DNA of 64,000 nucleotides from Cupriavidus sp. P-10 (GTDB lineage Bacteria; Pseudomonadota; Gammaproteobacteria; Burkholderiales; Burkholderiaceae): the NCBI RefSeq assembly GCF_003402535.2, contig NZ_AP025170.1, positions 3,410,001 to 3,474,000 on the forward strand. Reading direction: 5' to 3'. The notes under the pieces were generated by a model. The model was not told the origin of the DNA and made no database searches. It saw nothing but the letters and a program-made list of their open reading frames with translations. Shown here in pieces: positions 52,246-60,969 of this stretch. The stretch's first letter is position 1; each line of letters begins with the position of its first letter. The position numbers and the translations under genes were made by a program.

Positions 52246-53334
52246 ATGACCCCACAGTTCCACCCGCTGCGCGTGGCGCAGGTACGCCCCGAGACTGCCG
52301 ACACCATCTCGATCGCGTTCGAGGTGCCGGAAACGCTGCGCGACGCCTACCGCTTTACCCAGGGCCAGTTCCTGACGCTGAAGGCGCCGGTCGATGGCAA
52401 GGATTTGCGGCGCTCGTATTCGATCTGCTCGGCGGTGCAGGACTATGACGCACAAGGCGAATTGCGCGTGGCGGTGAAGCTGGTCGAGGACGGGCTGTTT
52501 TCCTCCCATCTCCACGACTCCATCGCACCCGGCCAGGTGATCGACGTCATGACGCCCGACGGCCGCTTCCACGTGCCGCTTGAGCCGGCCGCGGCGCGCC
52601 ACTATGTCGCCTTCGCCGCGGGCAGCGGCATCACGCCGGTGCTGTCGCTGATCCGCACCACGCTGCCGGCCGAGCCGCGCAGCCGCTTCACGCTGGTCTA
52701 CGGCAACCGCAATGTGGACAGCATCATCTTTTCCGAGACGCTGGAAGACCTGAAGAACCAATACCTGTCGCGTTTCACGCTATATCACGTGCTGTCGCGC
52801 CAGCCGCAGGAGGTGGACCTGCTGCACGGCCGCCTCGACCATGCCCGCGTGACCGCCTTCCTCGAAGCGCTGATTCCGGTGGACGACATCGACGCGGCCT
52901 TTGTCTGCGGGCCGGCCTCCATGATCGACGAGGCCGAGGCGGCACTGCGCGACGCCGGCGTGGATCCGCACCGCATCCACGCCGAGCGCTTCGGCGTGCC
53001 ACTCGCACGGGCCAAGCCGAAGCCTGCCCATACCAGCACTGACCATGCGGGGACCGCCGAGCTGGTGGTAGTGCTCGACGGCAAGCAGCACAGCATGCGC
53101 CTGCCGATGGAAGACGCCAACGTGCTCGATACCGCGCTGGCCGCCGGGCTCGACCTGCCGTATGCGTGCAAAGGCGGCGTCTGTTGCACCTGCCGCGCCA
53201 AGGTGCTGGAAGGCCAGGTCGAGATGGAGAAGAACTACACGCTCGAGCCGTGGGAGATGGAAAAGGGCTTCGTGCTCACCTGCCAGGCGCGCGCGCTGAC
53301 GCCGCGGGTAGTGGTCAGCTACGACGAACGCTGA
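52246..53334 (+). CDS. paaE: Phenylacetyl-CoA epoxidase reductase subunit PaaE
   Basis: PaaE passes electrons from NADPH through FAD and a 2Fe-2S cluster to PaaA. The 362-residue product has an FNR-type FAD domain (RRSYSICSAV), an NAD(P)-binding domain (AFAAGSGITPVLSLI, AFVCGPASMIDEAEAAL) and a C-terminal plant-type ferredoxin domain with CKGGVCCTCRAKVLEG and a later Cys (LTCQA). It is the last gene of the paa operon; the 225 bases after it hold nothing recognised. Confidence 0.96.
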   Translation: MTPQFHPLRVAQVRPETADTISIAFEVPETLRDAYRFTQGQFLTLKAPVDGKDLRRSYSICSAVQDYDAQGELRVAVKLVEDGLFSSHLHDSIAPGQVIDVMTPDGRFHVPLEPAAARHYVAFAAGSGITPVLSLIRTTLPAEPRSRFTLVYGNRNVDSIIFSETLEDLKNQYLSRFTLYHVLSRQPQEVDLLHGRLDHARVTAFLEALIPVDDIDAAFVCGPASMIDEAEAALRDAGVDPHRIHAERFGVPLARAKPKPAHTSTDHAGTAELVVVLDGKQHSMRLPMEDANVLDTALAAGLDLPYACKGGVCCTCRAKVLEGQVEMEKNYTLEPWEMEKGFVLTCQARALTPRVVVSYDER

Positions 53335-53559
53335 TCCAGGTACGCGGCCGCGGGCGCCGCGTACGGGTGCCGACACTCGCCGCCATTGGCCAGGCCTGGC
53401 CGTGATTAAAATGGCGGCAGGCCGGGCAGCGGCCTGGCGCGATGCTTGCGGGGGCGGTAAACAACGGCAGCGCATGGCGGTACATGGCGGCGCATGCCGC
53501 CTGTCGCGCGGGCGCCGCGCGGTGCCAGCTAACCGTCCCACCCATATACAATCACGGCC

Positions 53560-54354
53560 ATGCAATATATCCATGTCGTCAACGGTGATGTAGCAGGCAC
53601 GACCCTGCGCCAGGCGCTGGCCCAGGCCGCGCGGCCGGACCCTGTCGTGGTGCTGCGCGACGACCTGGCCGTAGGGCCGCTGGCCGACATCGACAGCACC
53701 GGGCTGATCCGTTCCGGCTTCTGGCAGCGGGTCGCCCCGCGCACCGACATCGATTTCGCTGCCGAGATGCGCCAGGCGCTGGACCAGCTCCAGGCGCTGC
53801 GCCAGGACGACATGGAAGTGGCCATCTGGCACGGCCAGAGCGCGGCCGACCAGCTGATGCTACGCCGGGTGGTGTTCCACCTGTACCAGGCGCCGCAACG
53901 GATCAATGAAGTGGCGATGGACCTGCGCGAGCTGGAGATGTCCGCGCAAGGCAACCTGGCCGCGATCGGCATGTATTCGCCGGCGCGGCTGGCGCGGCGC
54001 TTCTCCACGATCGCGCCGGTTTCCGTGCTGCGGCTGGGCCGGCTCGGCTACGAGTGGCAGCAGAACGTCAAGGAAAATGCCGACGTACGCCTGTGGAAGG
54101 GCAACACGCTGGTTCCCGCCGCCTACCACACCATCGACGACATCATCATGGATCGCGCGCCGGCCGAATGGACGCCAGCGGCGCAAGTGGTCGGCAGCGT
54201 GATGGGCGCGATCGAAGGCCTGCTGGCCAGCGACTGGTTCGTATTCTGGCGCTGCCGCGAGCTGATCGCCACCGGCCAGATGGTGCTGCGCGGCAACTCC
54301 GACTCGCTCGAGACCTGCGAGCTGCGCCGCCACGCCGGCGGTGGCGGCGAGTAA
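53560..54354 (+). CDS. DUF1835 domain-containing protein
   Basis: The 264-residue product starts MQYIHVVNGDVAGTTLRQAL and has the DUF1835 N-terminal pattern (HVVNGD, then VVLRDDLAVGPL and AIWHGQSAADQLMLRRV). The C-terminal part resembles DUF3658 (ELIATGQMVLRGNSDSLETCELR). Both families lack a known function. It lies between paaE and the TetR-type gene, 23 bases before the latter, so it is probably cotranscribed with the regulator. Confidence 0.8.
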   Translation: MQYIHVVNGDVAGTTLRQALAQAARPDPVVVLRDDLAVGPLADIDSTGLIRSGFWQRVAPRTDIDFAAEMRQALDQLQALRQDDMEVAIWHGQSAADQLMLRRVVFHLYQAPQRINEVAMDLRELEMSAQGNLAAIGMYSPARLARRFSTIAPVSVLRLGRLGYEWQQNVKENADVRLWKGNTLVPAAYHTIDDIIMDRAPAEWTPAAQVVGSVMGAIEGLLASDWFVFWRCRELIATGQMVLRGNSDSLETCELRRHAGGGGE

Positions 54355-54377
54355 CCCCGCGAGTAATTCCGATACAC

Positions 54378-54995
54378 ATGGCCCGTACCAAGGCACCCGA
54401 TTTCGAGGCGCAGCGCGAACAGATCCTGGATCTGGCCGCCGCCGCCTTTGCCAACAGCAGCTACCCCAGCACCTCGATGGCCGACCTGGCCGCGGCCTGT
54501 GGCACGTCCAAGGCGCGGCTCTACCATTATTACGAGAGCAAGGAAGCGATCCTGTTCGACCTGCTGGACCGCTACACGCGGCGCCTGATGCTGCTGGTCA
54601 CCGAGGTGGAAGCCGACGCCGAGCGCCGTGGCCTGACCGACAAGGAGGCGTTCGCCAACCTGATCCGCGCCTTCCTGGCCGAGTACGAAACCTCGCAGAC
54701 ACGCCATGTTGCGCTGATCAACGACGTCAAGTTCCTGGCGGAAGGCCAGCGCGACGTGATCCTGGGCCGCGAGCGCGACGTGGTGGCGGCCTTTTCGCGC
54801 CTGCTGCGCCGGGCCTACCCGGAGCGCGTCACGCGCGATAACCAGACCGCGCTGACCATGACCGTGTTCGGCATGATCAACTGGACCTTCACCTGGCTCA
54901 AGCCGGGAGGTCGGCTGTCGTACGCCGACTTTGCCGAGACCGTGCTCGACCTCCTCGAGGGCGGGCTGCCGGGCCGCGCCGCCACAGCCCGCTGA
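54378..54995 (+). CDS. paaR: TetR-family regulator, probable PaaR
   Basis: The 205-residue product has an N-terminal TetR helix-turn-helix (residues about 10-57, with STSMADLAAACGTSKARLYHYYESKEAIL) and a C-terminal ligand domain. It lies near paaABCDE, and a TetR-style palindrome overlaps the paaA promoter. It is therefore the likely phenylacetyl-CoA-responsive repressor PaaR of beta-proteobacteria. The start was set at MARTKAPDFEAQREQIL; a longer frame overlaps the upstream gene in another phase. Confidence 0.78.
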   Translation: MARTKAPDFEAQREQILDLAAAAFANSSYPSTSMADLAAACGTSKARLYHYYESKEAILFDLLDRYTRRLMLLVTEVEADAERRGLTDKEAFANLIRAFLAEYETSQTRHVALINDVKFLAEGQRDVILGRERDVVAAFSRLLRRAYPERVTRDNQTALTMTVFGMINWTFTWLKPGGRLSYADFAETVLDLLEGGLPGRAATAR

Positions 54996-55004
54996 CGAGG
55001 GCGG

Positions 55005-56819
55005 TCAGTCCCACCCCGCCTCTTCGCGCTGCCGGCGCTGCTCGCGGTCCTGCCGGAACATTTCCTCCAGCTCATCGCGGGCCTGGCGCGCCAGCGAGAC
55101 CAGCTTCTTCTGGTCGGTGTAGTGCGGGTAAAAGCGGTCGATCGCCTGGATGTTGTGCCGGCGGAAGCGCAGCGCCACGTTGCGCGCCTCGGCCGGGTCG
55201 AAGCCCAGCCCTTCCAGCACGCGCCGTCCCATCGTCAGCGAGCCCTCGAACATCTCGCGCTCGAACAATTGCACGCCGCGGTCCTTGAGCTGGTAGATGT
55301 GCGACACATGACGCGCCCGCGCATAGATCTGCAACGCCGGGAAGCGCTCGCGTACCCGGTCGATCAGTTGCAGGCTGTCATCCATGCCGTCGATCGCCAC
55401 CACCAGGATGCGCGCGCGGGCGATACCTGCAGCTTCAAGCAGGTCGAGCCGCGTGGCATCGCCATAGAAGATCTTGAAGCCGTACTGGCGCAGGAACTCG
55501 ATCTGGTCCGGATCGTGGTCGAGCACCGTGACACCAATGCCCTGGCTGTACAGCAGCCGCCCGATGATCTGGCCGAAACGGCCAAAGCCGGCGATCAGCA
55601 CCGGATTGTCCTGCGGCGTGATGGCATCGTCCGGACGCGCCCTGGCGCGGCCCAGCCGCGGCGCTACCAACTGGTCGTAGGCCAGCAGCAGCAACGGCGT
55701 GGCCACCATCGACAGCGCCACCACCAGTACCAGCAAGGCCTCGGTCTCGCGCGGCAGCAGGCCAGCGCCGCCGGCCACGCCGAACACCACGAAGGCAAAC
55801 TCGCCGCCCTGCGAGATCAACAGCGCGAACAGCAGCCGCTGGCCACGCGCAATGGCGAATTCTCGCGCCAGCAGCATCAGCACCGCGGTCTTGGCGACGA
55901 CGAAGGCCGCCACCAGTCCGAGCACCAGCCAGGGCGAGCGCGCCAGCACGGCAAAGTCGATCGACATGCCGACCGCCATGAAGAACAGGCCCAGCAGCAA
56001 CCCCTTGAACGGCTCCAGGTCGGCCTCCAGCGCATGGCGGTATTCCGAATCGGCCAGCAGCACGCCGGCGAGGAAGGTCCCCAGCGCCATCGACAATCCG
56101 ACTGCATCCATCATCAGCGCGATGCCGACCACCAGCAGTAACGCAAACGCGGTGAACATCTCGCGCATGTCGGTGCGCGCGATAAAGCGCAGCGCCGGCC
56201 GAACCAGGTAGCGGCCGCCGACCACCACCGCTCCGATCACCGCCACCGCCTTCACCCCGGCCATCCAGCCGGCGGCGCCCGCGCCGGCACCTTCGGCGCC
56301 CTCGACGGCGAGCAGCGGCAACAGCGCGATCATCGGGATGGCGGCAATGTCCTGGAACAGCAGGATGCCGAAGCTGGCCGCGCCGGCCGGCGTGCCGAAC
56401 AGGTTGCGCTCGGTCAGCGTCGCCAGCGCAATGGCAGTGGACGAGAGCGCCAGGCCCAGGCCCGCGACCAGCGCCACCTGCCACGACGCGCCCGCCAGCG
56501 CTGCCGCCCCGCCGATCACCAGCGCGCACGCGGCGAGTTGCGCGCCACCGTAGCCGAAGATGCTCCGGCGCAATGCCCACAGCTTGCGCGGCTCCAGTTC
56601 CAGCCCGATGACGAACATCATCAGCACCACGCCGAATTCGGAGAAATGCAGGATCGACTCGACATTGGTGACCAGGCGCAGCGCAAACGGGCCGATCGCC
56701 GCCCCCGCCAGCAGGTAGCCCAGCACAGCGCCCAGGCCGCTGCGCCGCGCCAGCGGCACCGCCACCACCGCCGCGACCAGGAACACCAGCAGTGCAATCA
56801 GGAAGTCATGCTGGTTCAT
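55005..56819 (-). CDS. CPA2-family cation:proton antiporter, KefB/KefC type
   Basis: The 604-residue product has 12 or so N-terminal membrane helices of the Na+/H+ exchanger fold, with LALSSTAIALATL and LLFQDIAAIPMIALLPL. A cytosolic RCK domain follows from about residue 400 (PVLIAGFGRFGQIIGRLLYS, then VLDHDPDQIEFL). KefC-type proteins release K+ when glutathione adducts form during electrophile stress. An ancillary KefF-like reductase overlaps its start by four bases, which supports this role over a plain antiporter. GGAGG lies seven bases before the ATG. Confidence 0.9.
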   Translation of the reverse strand: MNQHDFLIALLVFLVAAVVAVPLARRSGLGAVLGYLLAGAAIGPFALRLVTNVESILHFSEFGVVLMMFVIGLELEPRKLWALRRSIFGYGGAQLAACALVIGGAAALAGASWQVALVAGLGLALSSTAIALATLTERNLFGTPAGAASFGILLFQDIAAIPMIALLPLLAVEGAEGAGAGAAGWMAGVKAVAVIGAVVVGGRYLVRPALRFIARTDMREMFTAFALLLVVGIALMMDAVGLSMALGTFLAGVLLADSEYRHALEADLEPFKGLLLGLFFMAVGMSIDFAVLARSPWLVLGLVAAFVVAKTAVLMLLAREFAIARGQRLLFALLISQGGEFAFVVFGVAGGAGLLPRETEALLVLVVALSMVATPLLLLAYDQLVAPRLGRARARPDDAITPQDNPVLIAGFGRFGQIIGRLLYSQGIGVTVLDHDPDQIEFLRQYGFKIFYGDATRLDLLEAAGIARARILVVAIDGMDDSLQLIDRVRERFPALQIYARARHVSHIYQLKDRGVQLFEREMFEGSLTMGRRVLEGLGFDPAEARNVALRFRRHNIQAIDRFYPHYTDQKKLVSLARQARDELEEMFRQDREQRRQREEAGWD

Positions 56820-57370
56820 GCGCGCGCCTCCGCCGGATTGGCTTCGGCGCCCAGGCGCCCGCAGACGTGTGCGATATGGTCGGCCAGCGCCTGCGCGTCG
56901 GCATTGTCGGCGTCATGCAGCACCACCGGCGGCAGCCAGGTCATGCCGCACAAGAGCGCGGTCTGCTCCAGCGGCAACAGGAATTCGCCGATCGGATGGC
57001 CGTGGTTGCCGTCCGGGCCATAGGCATCGGCACTGCCGCCGGTGCTTACCACGGCCAGCAGCGACTTGCCGCGCAGCGCCGTGCCGCCGGGGCCGTAGGC
57101 CCATCCGTGTTCGAGCACCTCGTCCAGCCACAGCTTGAGCAGCGCCGGCACGCTGTACCAGCGCACCGGGAACTGCAACACGACGGTGTCCGCGACCGCC
57201 AGCACGCGCTGCTCGGCGACGACATCGATGTCGTAATCCACATAGAAGCGGTAGAGATCGCGTACCTGTACCTGCGGCAGCGAGGCCAGGGCGTCGGCCA
57301 GCGGCCGGTTGACGCGCGATCGGCTGGGCGTGGGATGCGCGTAGATCACTGCAATGGGAGACTCGGTCAT
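56816..57370 (-). CDS. KefF/KefG-like NAD(P)H:quinone oxidoreductase
   Basis: The 184-residue flavodoxin-fold product has IYAHPTPSRSRVN at its N-terminus, VVLQFPVRWYSVPALLKLWLDEVLEHGWAYG and GKSLLAVVSTGG, all typical of KefF/KefG and MdaB-like quinone reductases. KefF binds the KefC channel and is needed for full activity. Its stop codon overlaps the KefC-type start (ATGA), so the two are coupled. A longer frame of 26 codons upstream lacks the family pattern. Confidence 0.88.
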   Translation of the reverse strand: MTESPIAVIYAHPTPSRSRVNRPLADALASLPQVQVRDLYRFYVDYDIDVVAEQRVLAVADTVVLQFPVRWYSVPALLKLWLDEVLEHGWAYGPGGTALRGKSLLAVVSTGGSADAYGPDGNHGHPIGEFLLPLEQTALLCGMTWLPPVVLHDADNADAQALADHIAHVCGRLGAEANPAEARA

Positions 57371-57703
57371 CGAAGACGGGGCGGTTTGGCCAGGAAATGG
57401 GATGGCGGCGGGAGGAATGAGTCGGTTGCCGCGTTGCAACATATCCACAGTTGGTCACGCGCAACAATTCATCACATTTTTTTAGGCTATTGATTTTATT
57501 TGGTTTTTCAGAGTGCTGTGGTGCTGCACCCGGCTGCTGCGGCGCGGGAAGCTTACGCCAGACTGACAATTCCACTACAATACTTTCCACGCTGCATCAA
57601 GATGGTGTTTCCCCGAACCCTGCACCGAGGCAGGGAAAAGTGGCTGGCAAAACACCAAGGCAGTGCCTATTTTTATCTGTGACCACACCAGGAAGGATTT
57701 AAC
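57371..57703. promoter_or_regulatory. Divergent intergenic region between the kefF-like and GNAT genes
   Basis: The 333 bases include an AT-rich stretch (about 57475-57512), unlike its GC-rich surroundings. A plus-strand promoter candidate is TTACGC (57553-57558), 17 bases, TACAAT (57576-57581), which would give a leader of about 115 bases for the GNAT gene. No gene is supported here. Confidence 0.4.
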
Positions 57704-58402
57704 GTGAACCCGCTCGAACTGAGCAAGGCTGTCGGCGCACTGACCGACGAAGATCTGCGCAAAGCAGCTGCAGCGACGCAGGCCGCCCACCGCGCCACCG
57801 TTCTGGTGCGCGAACTGGCCGCCCATCACCGCTCGCGCCTGCTGAAGCATTTCCTCGCCCTGGGTGAGGACGATCGCCTGCTCCGTTTCGGCCAGTCGGT
57901 GGGTGACCACGTGATCGAAGCCTACGTGGACAGCATCGACTTCGACCACGATTCCGTGTTCGGCGTCTACGACGACAAGCTCGAGCTGGTCGGCGTGGGC
58001 CACTTCGCCAACCTGCGCGACAACGCCCAGGGCCGCGTGGCGGAGTTCGGCGTGTCGGTGTCGCGCAGCGCCCGCGGCCGTGGCATCGGCAGCGCGCTGT
58101 TCGAGCGTGCGGCTATTCATGGCCGCAATACCAACGTGCGCACGCTGTACATGCACTGCCTGTCGCGCAACGCGGCGATGATGCATATCGCCAAGAAGGC
58201 CGGCATGAAGGTCCAGTATGCCTACGGCGAGGCCGACGCGTACCTGGAACTGCCGCCCGCCGACACTGCCAGCCGCCTGACCGAGGCGCTGGACGAGCAG
58301 CTGGCCGACCTGGACTACGCGGTGCGCCGCAACCTGCGCGACGCGCGTCGCTTCGGCCTGCGCTTCTGGCGCAGCATGGTGCCGCAGAAGCACACTGCAT
58401 AA
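57704..58402 (+). CDS. GNAT-family N-acetyltransferase
   Basis: The 232-residue product carries the acetyl-CoA-binding motif RSARGRGIGSALFERA (residues about 123-138) inside a GNAT fold, preceded by VFGVYDDKLELVGVGHFANL and followed by LYMHCLSRNAAMMHIAKKAGM. About 60 N-terminal residues and a basic C-terminal tail (VRRNLRDARRFGLRFWR) lie outside the core. Substrate is unknown. It is monocistronic and ends at a clear terminator. Confidence 0.88.
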   Translation: MNPLELSKAVGALTDEDLRKAAAATQAAHRATVLVRELAAHHRSRLLKHFLALGEDDRLLRFGQSVGDHVIEAYVDSIDFDHDSVFGVYDDKLELVGVGHFANLRDNAQGRVAEFGVSVSRSARGRGIGSALFERAAIHGRNTNVRTLYMHCLSRNAAMMHIAKKAGMKVQYAYGEADAYLELPPADTASRLTEALDEQLADLDYAVRRNLRDARRFGLRFWRSMVPQKHTA

Positions 58403-58450
58403 GCACAGCGTGTAAGCGGGCTTTTCGCCAGCTTCGCCGCCCACGGCCAC

Positions 58451-58480
58451 AACGGCGCATCGCAACGATGCGCCGTTTTT
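58451..58480 (+). terminator. Rho-independent terminator after the GNAT gene
   Basis: The arms aacggcgcatcg (58451-58462) and cgatgcgccgtt (58466-58477) pair perfectly around caa and run into T. It lies between the GNAT gene and the convergent Lrp-type gene. On the opposite strand only two A-run bases precede it, so it mainly serves the plus strand. Confidence 0.85.
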
Positions 58481-58499
58481 GCATGCTCCCCCTTACCGC

Positions 58500-58994
58500 T
58501 CAGGCTGCGCCGCCGACCGGCAGCGCCGTGGTGTCCTTGATGCTTTCCAGCGCAAAGCTCGAGCGCACGTCGATCACCGACGGATGGGCCAGCAGCTGCT
58601 CCTGCATGAAGCGCGCGAAATGCTCCATGTCCTCGACATAGACCTTGAGCAGCAGGTCCATCTCGCCGGTCATGGCGTGGCATGCCGCCACCTCGGGCCA
58701 CACCGCGATGGAGGCGCGGAACAGATCCAGCGGCGCCTTGCCCTTGGGCGCGCCGCCATGCTTCTCCAGCCGGACATTGATATAGGCCAGCAGGCCAAGC
58801 CCGATCTTGTTCGGCTCCAGCAATGCCGCGTACTGCCGGATTACGCCGATCTCCTCCAGCCGCCGGATGCGGCGCAGGCAGGGGCTGGGCGACAGGTTGA
58901 CGCGCTCGGCCACCTCCAGGTTGGTCAACCGGCCGTTGGTCTGCAGCACTTCCAGGATCTTCCGGTCGATCTTGTCCAACTCCACCTTGCTCAC
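58500..58994 (-). CDS. Lrp/AsnC-family transcriptional regulator
   Basis: The 164-residue product has the N-terminal winged-helix of Lrp (VELDKIDRKILEVLQTNGRL, LAERVNLSPSPCLRRIRRLEE-type segment) and the C-terminal RAM ligand domain (TGEMDLLLKVYVEDMEHFARF). Its length equals E. coli Lrp. A GTG start with GGAG ten bases upstream was chosen over a TTG eleven codons earlier. No obvious target gene is adjacent: the divergent side is a 417-base region without a gene. Confidence 0.87.
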   Translation of the reverse strand: MSKVELDKIDRKILEVLQTNGRLTNLEVAERVNLSPSPCLRRIRRLEEIGVIRQYAALLEPNKIGLGLLAYINVRLEKHGGAPKGKAPLDLFRASIAVWPEVAACHAMTGEMDLLLKVYVEDMEHFARFMQEQLLAHPSVIDVRSSFALESIKDTTALPVGGAA

Positions 58995-59411
58995 GATATT
59001 GTTGCTCCGCAATATGTTTATTGGCAATTTTTTTGCGCAAATTTAGCAAGCCGTGCACAAATACGCAATTTTTTGTGTGATTGCGTCCGTTGCGGGCGGG
59101 ATTCTGGCGAACCGGCAGCCTCTTCGGTCACTCGTGCTGCAGCCGGTCGGGCTGGGCAACCTGTCTGGTGGCACGGCCGCGGGGGTTGCGGTCGCGCCGC
59201 GCCGACCAGGGAAAGGCAAGGATGGTGCCAAGGCCCGGCCGGACAGGGAAGCGGCATTCTACGGGCGTTTGCCGCCGGGGTCAGATACTTCCTGGTCGAC
59301 GCGCTGCCAATGCAGTCCCGGAGCGGACAAAACCAAAAGCGCGCGGCCCCGGGGCACGCGCGCTAAACAGCGGCTTCAGGCAGGGACGGCCATGGCCGTC
59401 CCGCCGCGGCA
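58995..59411. other. 417-base region without a supported gene
   Basis: Open frames run through here on the plus strand but overlap the EF-hand gene in antisense and show no family features. The end next to the EF-hand stop holds a perfect 20-base palindrome, gggacggcca (59383-59392) with tggccgtccc (59393-59402), without a T-run. The AT-rich end near 59030 probably carries the Lrp-type gene's promoter. Confidence 0.5.
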
Positions 59412-60011
59412 TCAGCCTCCGCTACTGGACGGGGCACCTGGCGCAGACGGATTGGCCGGGGCCGGCTGGCTGCCCGGCGCACCCTGGCCGCGCTGGCCCC
59501 GGTGCTGGTGGTCGCGGTGCATCTTCTCCATGCCGGCGCGGATTTCATCGCGGGTCAGCTTGCCGTCGCGGTTGGCGTCGAGCTGGTCGAAGCGCTTGGC
59601 CAGGCGCGGCATGCCGGCATTGGCCTCGGCCTTGGTCAGGGCGCCGTCGCCGTTCTTGTCGGCTGCCTTGAATTTCTCGTCGAAGGCGGCCTGCATGCGG
59701 GCGTGACGCTCGGCCATGACGGCCTTGCGGTGCGCGTCCATCTCCGCCTTGTCGATCTTGCCGTCGCGGTTGGTGTCGAGCTTGTTGAAGTAGGCGTCGG
59801 CTTCCGCCTTGGAGATCGCGCCGTCGTTATCGGTGTCGACCGCCTTCATCCAGCCGCCGCCATGACCCATATGGTGGTGGTGGCCGTGGCCGGGCTTGCC
59901 GGCCGGCGCGGCGGGCGCGCTGGCCTGGGCGAAGGCACCTCCGGCGACCAGCAGGGCGGCCGAGGCGGCGAGGAATTGCTTCAGGATCTGCGGCTTGGAA
60001 TTGCGTTGCAT
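59412..60011 (-). CDS. Secreted EF-hand calcium-binding protein
   Basis: The 199-residue product has a signal peptide (residues 1-28, ending GGAFA-Q), a His-rich linker (GHGHHHHMGHGGG, residues 41-53) and four EF-hand loops: 59-70 (DTDNDGAISKAE), 79-90 (DTNRDGKIDKAE), 118-129 (DKNGDGALTKAE) and 145-156 (DANRDGKLTRDE). All keep Asp at position 1 and Glu at position 12, so calcium binding is likely. A Pro/Ala/Ser-rich tail follows. It is placed next to type II secretion genes, but no functional link is shown. Confidence 0.88.
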   Translation of the reverse strand: MQRNSKPQILKQFLAASAALLVAGGAFAQASAPAAPAGKPGHGHHHHMGHGGGWMKAVDTDNDGAISKAEADAYFNKLDTNRDGKIDKAEMDAHRKAVMAERHARMQAAFDEKFKAADKNGDGALTKAEANAGMPRLAKRFDQLDANRDGKLTRDEIRAGMEKMHRDHQHRGQRGQGAPGSQPAPANPSAPGAPSSSGG

Positions 60012-60165
60012 GTCTTGCTCCTTGTCAGCACGTTGGCATGTACGGATTAGAACGCAGACGATGCAGGGAAGTTGGTGCTTTTAATACGATGTTACCCGCC
60101 TCACAGAAAGGTTGGGGCGCCGTAAGGGAACGCAACGGAACGTGAATATTCGCGCCCGTGCCAGC

Positions 60166-60876
60166 TTAGTTCTTGGGGACCAGCATGCCGTCCTGGCTGG
60201 GCGGCGGCGCCATCATGGGCTGATGCTGGGCAGCCGGCTGTGCCTGGGGTTGAGACTGGACTTGCGGCTGCGGGGGCTGGCTTGTAGCCGGTAGCATCGG
60301 CTGGGCCGGCTGGCCGGCCATCGGGGTCATCGGAGCGGCCGGCGGCGGCATCGGCGTCGCCATCGGCGCGGCCGCGCCGGCGGGCGGCGTAGGCAGCGCG
60401 GGACCCGGCGCACCTGCGGCTGGTGCACGCGCGGCGCCCGCCTGCAGCGGCAATGCGATTTCCTGCCGCACGCCGCTGCGTTCGATCACCACGGAGCGCT
60501 GGCGGATCTCCACCAGCCGGATCTGCTGCGACAGTTCGGCTCCGGAGCGCACCGCCTTGGGCGGCCCGCCGTCCATCGACACGATCGCCGCGCCGGCGCC
60601 GCCGTCGACCTCAGCCACCACGCCAAGCAGTTGCACGTCGCGCGGACCGCCCTGAACCGAGCCGCCGAACAGCGTCGCCACGGCGCCGGTCTCGACCGCT
60701 TCGGTCTGCGCAACGCGCGCGCTCTGCGGCACCGGGAGGGTGCGCATCGCGCTGAAAGTCAGCGCCCAGTACGTGGCGAGCGCGCACAGCGCGACAAACA
60801 GCACCACGCTTGCCAGGCGCGGCAGCCACGGCGCGGCGGTATCGAAGCGAAGGACAGGCCGGAGGGAGAGTTGCAC
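60166..60876 (-). CDS. gspC: Type II secretion system protein GspC
   Basis: GspC is the inner-membrane clamp that links the secretin GspD to the inner-membrane platform. The 236-residue product has one N-terminal membrane helix (PRLASVVLFVALCALATYWAL) and a homology-region domain (VATLFGGSVQGG, VQLLGVVAEVDGGAGAAIVS, LVEIRQRSVVIERSG). A long Pro/Ala/Gln-rich tail replaces the usual PDZ or coiled coil. The start was set at GTG 60876 with AGGGG ten bases upstream; a GTG 18 codons earlier lacks a binding site. It is transcribed away from gspGHI. Confidence 0.8.
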   Translation of the reverse strand: MQLSLRPVLRFDTAAPWLPRLASVVLFVALCALATYWALTFSAMRTLPVPQSARVAQTEAVETGAVATLFGGSVQGGPRDVQLLGVVAEVDGGAGAAIVSMDGGPPKAVRSGAELSQQIRLVEIRQRSVVIERSGVRQEIALPLQAGAARAPAAGAPGPALPTPPAGAAAPMATPMPPPAAPMTPMAGQPAQPMLPATSQPPQPQVQSQPQAQPAAQHQPMMAPPPSQDGMLVPKN

Positions 60877-60969
60877 GGGAACGGTACCCCTGACGCAAAT
60901 GAACGATCGCGCCAAGCCTACCAGAGCCACATGACACTGTCGCCATCACCGGCCCGTCCGGCGACGGAC

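Noticed and set aside
59053..59706. A 217-codon plus-strand frame before and through the EF-hand gene
   Set aside because: Most of it is antisense to the EF-hand gene, and the rest has no family features.
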